DNA of 64,000 nt from Pelecanus crispus (Eukaryota > Chordata > Aves > Pelecaniformes > Pelecanidae). The notes beneath the pieces are model-generated. The model searched no databases. It was not told the DNA's origin and saw only the letters and a program-made list of their open reading frames with translations. Positions 22,435 to 36,166 of this stretch are shown here, one piece after another. The stretch's first letter is position 1. Each line of letters opens with the position of its first letter. The stretch covers positions 9,445,862-9,509,861 of the forward strand of contig NC_134675.1 of the NCBI RefSeq assembly GCF_030463565.1, given 5' to 3'. A program made the position numbers and the translations under genes.

Positions 22435-22755
22435 GACAACGCCCGTTGGCGCCCCCGCGCTTCCTCCACTCGGCCAGGCCCTCCGCGGCGCCCATTGGGC
22501 CGCCAGATCGCCGCCGGCCGATCCCGCGTCTCGATTGGCTGTCTCGTCTGTCGTTTTCGCTTGTCCCCGCCCCCTTGGCGGGTCCGCCCTCGTCGACCTG
22601 GTGCTTACCGGGGCTCAGGGAGTTTGCGTGCCCTCGGGGCGCGGAGGGATCCGACCTGGGGGTGGAGGGAGAAGACGTTGGGCGAGTCCGCGGAGGGATC
22701 TGTGCCGTGTAGTGCTGCGACCCTGTGGGCGGGCAACGAGGCCTCGGAAGACGCT
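22435..22755 (-). promoter_or_regulatory. Promoter region of HINTW copy 4
   Basis: CCAAT boxes at 22494-22498 and 22534-22538, GC box at 22565-22573. Confidence 0.68.
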
Positions 22756-23220
22756 GTTGTAGCTAGAAGTACTATCTATTGTTATTTATTACCGCATCAA
22801 GTCCACCCCAAACGTGCTTGTGGCTTTTTGGTGCTGCTCCCTCCAGTCAAATGACTGCTTTTGCCAGGCCAGGCCAGGCCAGGCCAGGCCTTAACTTTTC
22901 AGAACATTTCGCAGAACCGACAGAAGTTGCTCTAAATTGTTCCCCGAAAGCCCCACTTCAGCTGCAGGCGTTTCTAAGCTGCCCGCCTCCTGGGAGAAAA
23001 TAAAATACAAAGCGTGTGTTCAGCACTGGTGGCTCGAGGGCTGGAGGGCAGATCAAGATAGGCTTTGCGCTAAGCTGGGTAGGAGGCTTTTAGAAAAACA
23101 GGCAGTGCCCCCAAAGCTGCCCAAGGGTGGGCCGTGGTGCCCTGCACCCCCGGGGACAGTGAGCAATTTGATTGGTCTACACAACTGTATTGTAACATAT
23201 ATAAACCCCGCTTGCCTCTA

Positions 23221-24328
23221 TATCGGGCTAAGGATATCCTTAGCCTTCTTTGCGGCAAGGGCACGTTGTCGGCTCACGTTCAACTTGGTGCCCGCCAGGA
23301 GCCCCCCCGCGTCCTTTTCTGCAAAGCTGCTTTCCAGCCGGTCGGCCTCCAGCATATACTGGTGCACGGGGTTGTTCCTCCCCAGGTGCAGGACTTTGCA
23401 CTTCCCCTTGTCGAACCGCACGAGGCTCCTGCCTGCCCATTTCTCCAGCCTGTCGAGGTCCCTCTGGATGGCAGCGCAACCCTCTGGTGTATCAGCCACT
23501 CCTCCCGGTTTTGTATCATCAGCAAACTCGCTGAGGGTACAGTCTGTCTACCCGTCATCCAGGTCATTCATGAGGATGTTGAACAGGATCGGACCCAGCA
23601 TTGACCCCCGGGGTACACCGCTAGTTACCGGCCTCCAGCTAGACTTCGTGCCACTGATCACCACCCTCTGGGCCCAGCTGTTCAGCCAGTTGCCAACCCA
23701 CCCCGCTGTCTGCTCATCCAGCCCATACTTCATCAGCGTCTCTATGAGGATCTTACGGGAGACGGTGTCAAAAGCCTTCCGGAAGGCTAGGTAGACAATA
23801 GCCGCTGCTCTCCCCTCGTCTACCAAGCCGGTCATTTCATCATAGAAGGTTATCGGGTCGGTCAAGCGCGACTCCCCCTTGGTGAAGCCACGATGACTGC
23901 TCCTGACGACCGTCCTGTCCTTCGCGTGCCTGGATTCCAGGATTAGCTGCTCCATCCCCTTCGCAGGGATCGAGGTGAGGCTGGCCAGCCTGTAGTTCCC
24001 TGGGTCCTCTTTCTTGCCCTTCTTGAAGGGAGGGGTGACGCTTGCATTCCTCCAGTCCTCAGGCGCCTCTCCCAATCGCCATGATCGATCAAAGATTATC
24101 AAGAGTGGCTTCACAATGACATCTGCCCGCTCCCCCAGCGCTCACGCGTGCACCCCGGCAGGGCCCGTGGACTTATGTGCATCCGGTTTGCTTAAGTATT
24201 CCCCGACCAGATCCTCTTCCACCAAGGGTACGCCTTCCTCGCTCCAGACTTTCCCCCTGGTCTCTGGGGCCTGGGATGCCTGAAGGCTGGTCTTGCTAGT
24301 AAAGACTGAGGCAAAGGCGGCACTCAGT
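23221..24328 (-). mobile_element. CR1 LINE fragment A, unit 5
   Basis: Same 1108-bp fragment; in-frame TAG at 23548-23550. Confidence 0.92.
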
Positions 24329-25536
24329 CATAGAATCAGAGAATGGTCTGGGTAGGAGGGGACTTTTTAAAGATCATCTAGCCCAGCCCCTCTGCACTGG
24401 GCAGGGACATCTTTCACTCGATCAGGTTGCTCAAAGCCCCGTCCAACCTGACCTTGAACGCTTCCAGTGATGGGGCATCCACAACTTCTCCGGGCAACCT
24501 GTTTTCCAGTGTCTCACCACCCTCGGCGTAAAAAAAAACCCAAACAATTCTTCCTTATTTCCAACCTACGCCTACCCTCTTTCAGTTTAAAACTGTTGCC
24601 CCTTGTCCTGTCGCTACAGGCCCTGGTAAAGAAAGCCCCTCTCCATCTTTCTTATAAGCCCCCTTTAAGTATTGAAAGGCCGCAATAAGGTCTCCCCGCA
24701 GCCTTTCTCTTCTCCTCAGCCTTTCGTCGTAGGAGAGGGGGTTTTCGTGGCCCTCCTCTTTCTTGTCCTGGGGACCCCAGAGCCGGACGCAGTACTCCAG
24801 GTGGGGGGGGGGGGGGGGGTCTCACGAGAGCGGAGCCGAGGGGCAGAATCACCTCCCTCGACCTGCCGGCCACGCTTCTTTTTACGCGGCCCGGAATTCG
24901 ATCGGCTTTCTGGGCTGCGAGCGCACGCTGCCAGCTCGCGTCCACCGGTACCCCCAAGTCCTTCTCCGCAGGACCGCTCTCAAGCCGTTCATCCCCCAGT
25001 CTGTACTGGTATTGGGGACTGCCCCGACCCAGGTGCAGGACCTCGCACTCGGCCTTGTGGAACTTCACGAGGATCGCACGGGCCCGCTTCTCCAGCCCGC
25101 CAAGGTCCCTCTGGATGGCATCCCTTCCCTCTAGAGCATCAGCTGCACCACTCAGCTTGGCGTCATCCGCAACCTTGCTGAGGGTGCACTCAGTCCCACT
25201 AGCTCTGTCATTAATGAAGATATTAAACAGTACCGGTCCCAGTACGGACCCTTGAGGGACGCCACTCGCTACTGGTTTCCACGTGGACACTGAGCCGTTG
25301 ACTGTGACTCTTTGGACGCAGCCACCCGGCCAATTCCTTATCCGCCTAATAGTCCATCCATCAAATCCATCTCTCCCCAATTTAGAGGCAAGAATGTTGC
25401 GGGGGACCGTGTCAAAGGCCTTACAGAAGTCCAGGTAGAGGGCATCAGTTGCTCTTCCCTCGTCCACTGATGCAGTCACTCCATCGCAGAAGGCCACTAG
25501 AGTAGTCGGGCACGGTTTGCCCTTGGTGAAGTGTAT
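24329..25536 (-). mobile_element. CR1 LINE fragment B, unit 5
   Basis: 17-G run at 24803-24819, frame broken after it. Confidence 0.93.
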
Positions 25537-25748
25537 TGGGTCTGGCTGAGATGGAGTTAATCTTCCTCGTAGCAGCCCTCATAGTGCTGTGCTTTGTATT
25601 GCTAGCTGGAAAGGCACCAGTGTTTTGGCTACTGCTGAGCAGTCCCACCCCCAAAGTCCAGTAAGCTGGGGGTGGGGCAAGAGGTTGGGAGGGGACAGAG
25701 CCAGGACAGCTGACCCAAGCTGACAAAAGAGATATTCCACCGTGCTAT
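25537..25748 (+). mobile_element. ERVL-like LTR fragment, unit 5
   Basis: Same fragment at the same CR1 B junction. Confidence 0.7.
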
Positions 25749-26287
25749 GGAAGCACCACAGCTGCCCTTCAGACCGATTGTTTTCTCCTACCATATCCCT
25801 CCTCACCAGAAAAGGGATCTCAACGGGGCCTTATCGCACAGCCATTGATCAAAGTGCTCCAACAGGAGCTGGATGCTTCCAACACGTTGCACCGTGCCCG
25901 AAACCACCCCTGTATGGCATGCCTGTAGCGTCACACGTACGGTATTTTCTAAAGCTTTAGCAGCAGCCTGCGCTGGCTTTATGCACGCTTGCGTACCACT
26001 TCCAAAAAGCTAAGAGTTTGCTTCCTGCAAGACGCAGGAGACTGCTAAGCGGTTCCAGCGTCACGCTTCAAATGACTGGGCAAAGCCACTATCTAGCTAT
26101 AGAACACTGTTAACAGACCGAAACGTTCCACACACTTACACCCCGGGGAGACACCGTTTTAACTTGCAGAACTATTTCCCTCAGTAAGACACGCACGAGA
26201 CAGAGGTGATATCCCCATGCTAAATCTTTATTGTGCAACTGCTGCTCAAAGCTTTTATTACCTTCCACAGACACACGTCACAAAAAA

Positions 26288-28353
26288 TTAGACCTCAACA
26301 GTGGCTAGACTGACGGGCAACAGACGAAATCCATTCAGTGGCGATTTGTACGCGTGCAGCGACTCTTGTGGTGCAAAAATCTTAGCCAGGCGGCCAGCCC
26401 AACCGACGGCCACCCAGAACACGTAGATGTACGCGACGGACAGACCAGACCGCCCACCCTCGGGCCCTTCATCCACGACCGTCCGGAATCCATTGGTCAG
26501 GCCCGGGTGAGCAGCACGCTTCTTGCCAACAATCATTAAATGCCCAAGAAGCTGGAGAAGGAAGTACAAACCCATAAATAAATAAAATAAAGCGCCACGC
26601 ACAAAGAGGGGAGAGGGCAGGAAGGGAAGGAACGAGAGCAGAGAACCACCCAGAGAAACCAGTTAGCCGATTCCCAGCAATTCAGCCGTCGCGCTTCAAA
26701 TTACTGTCTGTCCGCCTGCAACTGACATTTTCCAAGCAAGGCTACAAAGACCGATTACGCACACTACAGGGAGGAAAGAGAGCGCTATGCGATTTTTTTC
26801 GAGCTAGACAGTAACGGACTACAAAACAGCCCACAGAAGCTAAGCTGGTCTCCGGGTTAAAGCCCCCATTATATCTTCAGGCAACATAAGCAGTTCTGGT
26901 GGAAAATAAACTTTAGGCTGCCTTTTGCGTGGGTTTACAAAGCCTTTGAACTTGACTTTTATAGCTAGAAGTGAAGCGTCCAGCACCTCTCAACCAGCTT
27001 TGCCCTTCCTCACCCCTGGCCTGCCAAAAACCCCAAGCCCTCTTCTCCGTATTAGAAGAAGTACCACCACTACTCTTACTCTAAACCATGACGCTAGGCA
27101 CCAGGCTGCGCTCCAAAACAACACTGCATTTTGCGCCAGAAGCACATACCCAGGGATGAGCATTGCTTTATATCGCTACTTTTAGTCAAAAAGCTCAATT
27201 CCATTACAAGCTAGAGGCAAAAGATTATAGCGCCAGAAACCCCAAAATAGCCTACTGGGCCCTATCAAGAGGAAAAGGGGGGGATGGGAAAGAGTCTAGT
27301 AAATCAGGAACTAATTGCAGGTACAGTTTAGCGTACAGAAAGCTTCCACGGTACTTACAGGTTCACCGGAATCTTCTGCTTCAGATAACCTGATAATCGG
27401 CTCCTTAGGCATGACTAGGGAAAGCGTCGGCGCTTGGGGTGAAAGATCATGGAGCGCAAGGCGCTGGAGGAAGAGTAAACAGTTAAAACGTAATCGGCTT
27501 CAGAGAAAGGCAATAGCTTAAGCAAATCAATATGCCCCGCTGAACTCGTACAGAAGCAGATTACCAGATACCCCAAACACAAGCCGACGCAGAACTAACT
27601 CATTACGGTCACTACTCAGACGTTCACTGTTTACATACACCTGGAGTCCCCGAGGAGACTGACTGCGTGTGCTTAATCTAAGGTTTCAAGACTATCATCC
27701 TACACGAGGTAGGACCACTCCCATCCCTCGGCAGCAAACTTTGCACGACTTCCAGTGCCAAAGGGATATCACACGGCAAACGTCTGCGGCTGCCACCAAG
27801 TGCGTTACCGTCAGAGGCCCTCCTCTGCGCGCGCGCGCGCACACGACACGGTGGGGCTGGGAACCGAGGCGAGCCGGACAGCACCGGCAACCCAGCACGC
27901 GCCGCGGCAGCCGGAGGGGGGGGGGCACCGAAGAAGCGCGATGTTTTAGGGATGGTGCAGTACAGAGCGCCACAACCCAGAGAGGCCCCGTCCGCCCCCC
28001 GTCCCTCCCTCCACCCACCCGCAGCGACGCCGCCACCCGCCCTGCCGCGCTCCCGGGCAGCGCGCAACGGGTCCTCGGCTCAGGGTGCCTGCGCGCGCGG
28101 GGGGAGGGGGGGAACGGAAAAGAACGGAAGGAAGAGGGAAGGAAGGGGAACGGAAGGGGAACGGAAGGGGAACGGAAGGGGAACGGAAGGGGAACGGAAG
28201 GGGAACCGCGCACAGAGCAAAGCCACGGCTACCTCCCCCTCCCCCTCGTAGATGACATTGGCGGGGAAGCGCCTTGCCGATGATCTTTCCGAAGACGGCG
28301 GCGGCGGCGCCACCGGGCCGGGCGGCCCGCGCCCCAATAATCTCGTCAGCCAC
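26288..28353 (-). pseudogene. HINTW: HINTW-like copy 5
   Basis: Exons: 28233-28353, 27359-27463, 26288-26551. It combines T at 26369 (as in copy 3) with A at 27773 (as in copy 4), a mosaic state. The three shared lesions are unchanged. Confidence 0.87.
28113..28203. repeat. Intron 1 minisatellite, unit 5 (5 pure copies)
   Basis: Unit 3 structure plus one more 11-bp copy, which accounts for the 11-bp longer unit. Confidence 0.93.
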
Positions 28354-28674
28354 GACAACGCCCGTTGGCGCCCCCGCGCTTCCTCCACTCGGCCAGGCCC
28401 TCCGCGGCGCCCATTGGGCCGCCAGATCGCCGCCGGCCGATCCCGCGTCTCGATTGGCTGTCTCGTCTGTCGTTTTCGCTTGTCCCCGCCCCCTTGGCGG
28501 GTCCGCCCTCGTCGACCTGGTGCTTACCGGGGCTCAGGGAGTTTGCGTGCCCTCGGGGCGCGGAGGGATCCGACCTGGGGGTGGAGGGAGAAGACGTTGG
28601 GCGAGTCCGCGGAGGGATCTGTGCCGTGTAGTGCTGCGACCCTGTGGGCGGGCAACGAGGCCTCGGAAGACGCT
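28354..28674 (-). promoter_or_regulatory. Promoter region of HINTW copy 5
   Basis: CCAAT boxes at 28413-28417 and 28453-28457, GC box at 28484-28492. Confidence 0.68.
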
Positions 28675-29139
28675 GTTGTAGCTAGAAGTACTATCTATTG
28701 TTATTTATTACCGCATCAAGTCCACCCCAAACGTGCTTGTGGCTTTTTGGTGCTGCTCCCTCCAGTCAAATGACTGCTTTTGCCAGGCCAGGCCAGGCCA
28801 GGCCAGGCCTTAACTTTTCAGAACATTTCGCAGAACCGACAGAAGTTGCTCTAAATTGTTCCCCGAAAGCCCCACTTCAGCTGCAGGCGTTTCTAAGCTG
28901 CCCGCCTCCTGGGAGAAAATAAAATACAAAGCGTGTGTTCAGCACTGGTGGCTCGAGGGCTGGAGGGCAGATCAAGATAGGCTTTGCGCTAAGCTGGGTA
29001 GGAGGCTTTTAGAAAAACAGGCAGTGCCCCCAAAGCTGCCCAAGGGTGGGCCGTGGTGCCCTGCACCCCCGGGGACAGTGAGCAATTTGATTGGTCTACA
29101 CAACTGTATTGTAACATATATAAACCCCGCTTGCCTCTA

Positions 29140-30247
29140 TATCGGGCTAAGGATATCCTTAGCCTTCTTTGCGGCAAGGGCACGTTGTCGGCTCACGTTC
29201 AACTTGGTGCCCGCCAGGAGCCCCCCCGCGTCCTTTTCTGCAAAGCTGCTTTCCAGCCGGTCGGCCTCCAGCATATACTGGTGCACGGGGTTGTTCCTCC
29301 CCAGGTGCAGGACTTTGCACTTCCCCTTGTCGAACCGCACGAGGCTCCTGCCTGCCCATTTCTCCAGCCTGTCGAGGTCCCTCTGGATGGCAGCGCAACC
29401 CTCTGGTGTATCAGCCACTCCTCCCGGTTTTGTATCATCAGCAAACTCGCTGAGGGTACAGTCTGTCTACCCGTCATCCAGGTCATTCATGAGGATGTTG
29501 AACAGGATCGGACCCAGCATTGACCCCCGGGGTACACCGCTAGTTACCGGCCTCCAGCTAGACTTCGTGCCACTGATCACCACCCTCTGGGCCCAGCTGT
29601 TCAGCCAGTTGCCAACCCACCCCGCTGTCTGCTCATCCAGCCCATACTTCATCAGCGTCTCTATGAGGATCTTACGGGAGACGGTGTCAAAAGCCTTCCG
29701 GAAGGCTAGGTAGACAATAGCCGCTGCTCTCCCCTCGTCTACCAAGCCGGTCATTTCATCATAGAAGGTTATCGGGTCGGTCAAGCGCGACTCCCCCTTG
29801 GTGAAGCCACGATGACTGCTCCTGACGACCGTCCTGTCCTTCGCGTGCCTGGATTCCAGGATTAGCTGCTCCATCCCCTTCGCAGGGATCGAGGTGAGGC
29901 TGGCCAGCCTGTAGTTCCCTGGGTCCTCTTTCTTGCCCTTCTTGAAGGGAGGGGTGACGCTTGCATTCCTCCAGTCCTCAGGCGCCTCTCCCAATCGCCA
30001 TGATCGATCAAAGATTATCAAGAGTGGCTTCACAATGACATCTGCCCGCTCCCCCAGCGCTCACGCGTGCACCCCGGCAGGGCCCGTGGACTTATGTGCA
30101 TCCGGTTTGCTTAAGTATTCCCCGACCAGATCCTCTTCCACCAAGGGTACGCCTTCCTCGCTCCAGACTTTCCCCCTGGTCTCTGGGGCCTGGGATGCCT
30201 GAAGGCTGGTCTTGCTAGTAAAGACTGAGGCAAAGGCGGCACTCAGT
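29140..30247 (-). mobile_element. CR1 LINE fragment A, unit 6
   Basis: Same 1108-bp fragment; in-frame TAG at 29467-29469. Confidence 0.92.
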
Positions 30248-31455
30248 CATAGAATCAGAGAATGGTCTGGGTAGGAGGGGACTTTTTAAAGATCATCTAG
30301 CCCAGCCCCTCTGCACTGGGCAGGGACATCTTTCACTCGATCAGGTTGCTCAAAGCCCCGTCCAACCTGACCTTGAACGCTTCCAGTGATGGGGCATCCA
30401 CAACTTCTCCGGGCAACCTGTTTTCCAGTGTCTCACCACCCTCGGCGTAAAAAAAAACCCAAACAATTCTTCCTTATTTCCAACCTACGCCTACCCTCTT
30501 TCAGTTTAAAACTGTTGCCCCTTGTCCTGTCGCTACAGGCCCTGGTAAAGAAAGCCCCTCTCCATCTTTCTTATAAGCCCCCTTTAAGTATTGAAAGGCC
30601 GCAATAAGGTCTCCCCGCAGCCTTTCTCTTCTCCTCAGCCTTTCGTCGTAGGAGAGGGGGTTTTCGTGGCCCTCCTCTTTCTTGTCCTGGGGACCCCAGA
30701 GCCGGACGCAGTACTCCAGGTGGGGGGGGGGGGGGGGGTCTCACGAGAGCGGAGCCGAGGGGCAGAATCACCTCCCTCGACCTGCCGGCCACGCTTCTTT
30801 TTACGCGGCCCGGAATTCGATCGGCTTTCTGGGCTGCGAGCGCACGCTGCCAGCTCGCGTCCACCGGTACCCCCAAGTCCTTCTCCGCAGGACCGCTCTC
30901 AAGCCGTTCATCCCCCAGTCTGTACTGGTATTGGGGACTGCCCCGACCCAGGTGCAGGACCTCGCACTCGGCCTTGTGGAACTTCACGAGGATCGCACGG
31001 GCCCGCTTCTCCAGCCCGCCAAGGTCCCTCTGGATGGCATCCCTTCCCTCTAGAGCATCAGCTGCACCACTCAGCTTGGCGTCATCCGCAACCTTGCTGA
31101 GGGTGCACTCAGTCCCACTAGCTCTGTCATTAATGAAGATATTAAACAGTACCGGTCCCAGTACGGACCCTTGAGGGACGCCACTCGCTACTGGTTTCCA
31201 CGTGGACACTGAGCCGTTGACTGTGACTCTTTGGACGCAGCCACCCGGCCAATTCCTTATCCGCCTAATAGTCCATCCATCAAATCCATCTCTCCCCAAT
31301 TTAGAGGCAAGAATGTTGCGGGGGACCGTGTCAAAGGCCTTACAGAAGTCCAGGTAGAGGGCATCAGTTGCTCTTCCCTCGTCCACTGATGCAGTCACTC
31401 CATCGCAGAAGGCCACTAGAGTAGTCGGGCACGGTTTGCCCTTGGTGAAGTGTAT
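30248..31455 (-). mobile_element. CR1 LINE fragment B, unit 6
   Basis: 17-G run at 30722-30738, frame broken after it. Confidence 0.93.
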
Positions 31456-31667
31456 TGGGTCTGGCTGAGATGGAGTTAATCTTCCTCGTAGCAGCCCTCA
31501 TAGTGCTGTGCTTTGTATTGCTAGCTGGAAAGGCACCAGTGTTTTGGCTACTGCTGAGCAGTCCCACCCCCAAAGTCCAGTAAGCTGGGGGTGGGGCAAG
31601 AGGTTGGGAGGGGACAGAGCCAGGACAGCTGACCCAAGCTGACAAAAGAGATATTCCACCGTGCTAT
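31456..31667 (+). mobile_element. ERVL-like LTR fragment, unit 6
   Basis: Same fragment at the same CR1 B junction. Confidence 0.7.
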
Positions 31668-32206
31668 GGAAGCACCACAGCTGCCCTTCAGACCGATTGT
31701 TTTCTCCTACCATATCCCTCCTCACCAGAAAAGGGATCTCAACGGGGCCTTATCGCACAGCCATTGATCAAAGTGCTCCAACAGGAGCTGGATGCTTCCA
31801 ACACGTTGCACCGTGCCCGAAACCACCCCTGTATGGCATGCCTGTAGCGTCACACGTACGGTATTTTCTAAAGCTTTAGCAGCAGCCTGCGCTGGCTTTA
31901 TGCACGCTTGCGTACCACTTCCAAAAAGCTAAGAGTTTGCTTCCTGCAAGACGCAGGAGACTGCTAAGCGGTTCCAGCGTCACGCTTCAAATGACTGGGC
32001 AAAGCCACTATCTAGCTATAGAACACTGTTAACAGACCGAAACGTTCCACACACTTACACCCCGGGGAGACACCGTTTTAACTTGCAGAACTATTTCCCT
32101 CAGTAAGACACGCACGAGACAGAGGTGATATCCCCATGCTAAATCTTTATTGTGCAACTGCTGCTCAAAGCTTTTATTACCTTCCACAGACACACGTCAC
32201 AAAAAA

Positions 32207-34272
32207 TTAGACCTCAACAGTGGCTAGACTGACGGGCAACAGACGAAATCCATTCAGTGGCGATTTGTACGCGTGCAGCGACTCTTGTGGTGCAAAAATC
32301 TTAGCCAGGCGGCCAGCCCAACCGACGGCCACCCAGAACACGTAGATGTACGCGACGGACAGACCAGACCGCCCACCCTCGGGCCCTTCATCCACGACCG
32401 TCCGGAATCCATTGGTCAGGCCCGGGTGAGCAGCACGCTTCTTGCCAACAATCATTAAATGCCCAAGAAGCTGGAGAAGGAAGTACAAACCCATAAATAA
32501 ATAAAATAAAGCGCCACGCACAAAGAGGGGAGAGGGCAGGAAGGGAAGGAACGAGAGCAGAGAACCACCCAGAGAAACCAGTTAGCCGATTCCCAGCAAT
32601 TCAGCCGTCGCGCTTCAAATTACTGTCTGTCCGCCTGCAACTGACATTTTCCAAGCAAGGCTACAAAGACCGATTACGCACACTACAGGGAGGAAAGAGA
32701 GCGCTATGCGATTTTTTTCGAGCTAGACAGTAACGGACTACAAAACAGCCCACAGAAGCTAAGCTGGTCTCCGGGTTAAAGCCCCCATTATATCTTCAGG
32801 CAACATAAGCAGTTCTGGTGGAAAATAAACTTTAGGCTGCCTTTTGCGTGGGTTTACAAAGCCTTTGAACTTGACTTTTATAGCTAGAAGTGAAGCGTCC
32901 AGCACCTCTCAACCAGCTTTGCCCTTCCTCACCCCTGGCCTGCCAAAAACCCCAAGCCCTCTTCTCCGTATTAGAAGAAGTACCACCACTACTCTTACTC
33001 TAAACCATGACGCTAGGCACCAGGCTGCGCTCCAAAACAACACTGCATTTTGCGCCAGAAGCACATACCCAGGGATGAGCATTGCTTTATATCGCTACTT
33101 TTAGTCAAAAAGCTCAATTCCATTACAAGCTAGAGGCAAAAGATTATAGCGCCAGAAACCCCAAAATAGCCTACTGGGCCCTATCAAGAGGAAAAGGGGG
33201 GGATGGGAAAGAGTCTAGTAAATCAGGAACTAATTGCAGGTACAGTTTAGCGTACAGAAAGCTTCCACGGTACTTACAGGTTCACCGGAATCTTCTGCTT
33301 CAGATAACCTGATAATCGGCTCCTTAGGCATGACTAGGGAAAGCGTCGGCGCTTGGGGTGAAAGATCATGGAGCGCAAGGCGCTGGAGGAAGAGTAAACA
33401 GTTAAAACGTAATCGGCTTCAGAGAAAGGCAATAGCTTAAGCAAATCAATATGCCCCGCTGAACTCGTACAGAAGCAGATTACCAGATACCCCAAACACA
33501 AGCCGACGCAGAACTAACTCATTACGGTCACTACTCAGACGTTCACTGTTTACATACACCTGGAGTCCCCGAGGAGACTGACTGCGTGTGCTTAATCTAA
33601 GGTTTCAAGACTATCATCCTACACGAGGTAGGACCACTCCCATCCCTCGGCAGCAAACTTTGCACGACTTCCAGTGCCAAAGGGATATCACACGGCAAAC
33701 GTCTGCGGCTGCCACCAAGTGCGTTACCGTCAGAGGCCCTCCTCTGCGCGCGCGCGCGCACACGACACGGTGGGGCTGGGAACCGAGGCGAGCCGGACAG
33801 CACCGGCAACCCAGCACGCGCCGCGGCAGCCGGAGGGGGGGGGGCACCGAAGAAGCGCGATGTTTTAGGGATGGTGCAGTACAGAGCGCCACAACCCAGA
33901 GAGGCCCCGTCCGCCCCCCGTCCCTCCCTCCACCCACCCGCAGCGACGCCGCCACCCGCCCTGCCGCGCTCCCGGGCAGCGCGCAACGGGTCCTCGGCTC
34001 AGGGTGCCTGCGCGCGCGGGGGGAGGGGGGGAACGGAAAAGAACGGAAGGAAGAGGGAAGGAAGAGGGAAGGAAGGGGAACGGAAGGGGAACGGAAGGGG
34101 AACGGAAGGGGAACGGAAGGGGAACCGCGCACAGAGCAAAGCCACGGCTACCTCCCCCTCCCCCTCGTAGATGACATTGGCGGGGAAGCGCCTTGCCGAT
34201 GATCTTTCCGAAGACGGCGGCGGCGGCGCCACCGGGCCGGGCGGCCCGCGCCCCAATAATCTCGTCAGCCAC
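32207..34272 (-). pseudogene. HINTW: HINTW-like copy 6
   Basis: Exons: 34152-34272, 33278-33382, 32207-32470. It has the same SNP combination as copy 5 (T at 32288, A at 33692) and the same unit length (5919 bp), so units 5 and 6 look like recent sister copies. They differ in the minisatellite, where copy 6 has an extra AGGGAAGGA-type block. Confidence 0.87.
34032..34122. repeat. Intron 1 minisatellite, unit 6 (extra variant block, 4 pure copies)
   Basis: Same length as unit 5 (91 bp), but one pure copy is replaced by a second GAAGAGGGAAG-type block. Confidence 0.93.
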
Positions 34273-34593
34273 GACAACGCCCGTTGGCGCCCCCGCGCTT
34301 CCTCCACTCGGCCAGGCCCTCCGCGGCGCCCATTGGGCCGCCAGATCGCCGCCGGCCGATCCCGCGTCTCGATTGGCTGTCTCGTCTGTCGTTTTCGCTT
34401 GTCCCCGCCCCCTTGGCGGGTCCGCCCTCGTCGACCTGGTGCTTACCGGGGCTCAGGGAGTTTGCGTGCCCTCGGGGCGCGGAGGGATCCGACCTGGGGG
34501 TGGAGGGAGAAGACGTTGGGCGAGTCCGCGGAGGGATCTGTGCCGTGTAGTGCTGCGACCCTGTGGGCGGGCAACGAGGCCTCGGAAGACGCT
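34273..34593 (-). promoter_or_regulatory. Promoter region of HINTW copy 6
   Basis: CCAAT boxes at 34332-34336 and 34372-34376, GC box at 34403-34411. Confidence 0.68.
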
Positions 34594-35058
34594 GTTGTAG
34601 CTAGAAGTACTATCTATTGTTATTTATTACCGCATCAAGTCCACCCCAAACGTGCTTGTGGCTTTTTGGTGCTGCTCCCTCCAGTCAAATGACTGCTTTT
34701 GCCAGGCCAGGCCAGGCCAGGCCAGGCCTTAACTTTTCAGAACATTTCGCAGAACCGACAGAAGTTGCTCTAAATTGTTCCCCGAAAGCCCCACTTCAGC
34801 TGCAGGCGTTTCTAAGCTGCCCGCCTCCTGGGAGAAAATAAAATACAAAGCGTGTGTTCAGCACTGGTGGCTCGAGGGCTGGAGGGCAGATCAAGATAGG
34901 CTTTGCGCTAAGCTGGGTAGGAGGCTTTTAGAAAAACAGGCAGTGCCCCCAAAGCTGCCCAAGGGTGGGCCGTGGTGCCCTGCACCCCCGGGGACAGTGA
35001 GCAATTTGATTGGTCTACACAACTGTATTGTAACATATATAAACCCCGCTTGCCTCTA

Positions 35059-36166
35059 TATCGGGCTAAGGATATCCTTAGCCTTCTTTGCGGCAAGGGC
35101 ACGTTGTCGGCTCACGTTCAACTTGGTGCCCGCCAGGAGCCCCCCCGCGTCCTTTTCTGCAAAGCTGCTTTCCAGCCGGTCGGCCTCCAGCATATACTGG
35201 TGCACGGGGTTGTTCCTCCCCAGGTGCAGGACTTTGCACTTCCCCTTGTCGAACCGCACGAGGCTCCTGCCTGCCCATTTCTCCAGCCTGTCGAGGTCCC
35301 TCTGGATGGCAGCGCAACCCTCTGGTGTATCAGCCACTCCTCCCGGTTTTGTATCATCAGCAAACTCGCTGAGGGTACAGTCTGTCTACCCGTCATCCAG
35401 GTCATTCATGAGGATGTTGAACAGGATCGGACCCAGCATTGACCCCCGGGGTACACCGCTAGTTACCGGCCTCCAGCTAGACTTCGTGCCACTGATCACC
35501 ACCCTCTGGGCCCAGCTGTTCAGCCAGTTGCCAACCCACCCCGCTGTCTGCTCATCCAGCCCATACTTCATCAGCGTCTCTATGAGGATCTTACGGGAGA
35601 CGGTGTCAAAAGCCTTCCGGAAGGCTAGGTAGACAATAGCCGCTGCTCTCCCCTCGTCTACCAAGCCGGTCATTTCATCATAGAAGGTTATCGGGTCGGT
35701 CAAGCGCGACTCCCCCTTGGTGAAGCCACGATGACTGCTCCTGACGACCGTCCTGTCCTTCGCGTGCCTGGATTCCAGGATTAGCTGCTCCATCCCCTTC
35801 GCAGGGATCGAGGTGAGGCTGGCCAGCCTGTAGTTCCCTGGGTCCTCTTTCTTGCCCTTCTTGAAGGGAGGGGTGACGCTTGCATTCCTCCAGTCCTCAG
35901 GCGCCTCTCCCAATCGCCATGATCGATCAAAGATTATCAAGAGTGGCTTCACAATGACATCTGCCCGCTCCCCCAGCGCTCACGCGTGCACCCCGGCAGG
36001 GCCCGTGGACTTATGTGCATCCGGTTTGCTTAAGTATTCCCCGACCAGATCCTCTTCCACCAAGGGTACGCCTTCCTCGCTCCAGACTTTCCCCCTGGTC
36101 TCTGGGGCCTGGGATGCCTGAAGGCTGGTCTTGCTAGTAAAGACTGAGGCAAAGGCGGCACTCAGT
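35059..36166 (-). mobile_element. CR1 LINE fragment A, unit 7
   Basis: Same 1108-bp fragment; in-frame TAG at 35386-35388. Confidence 0.92.
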
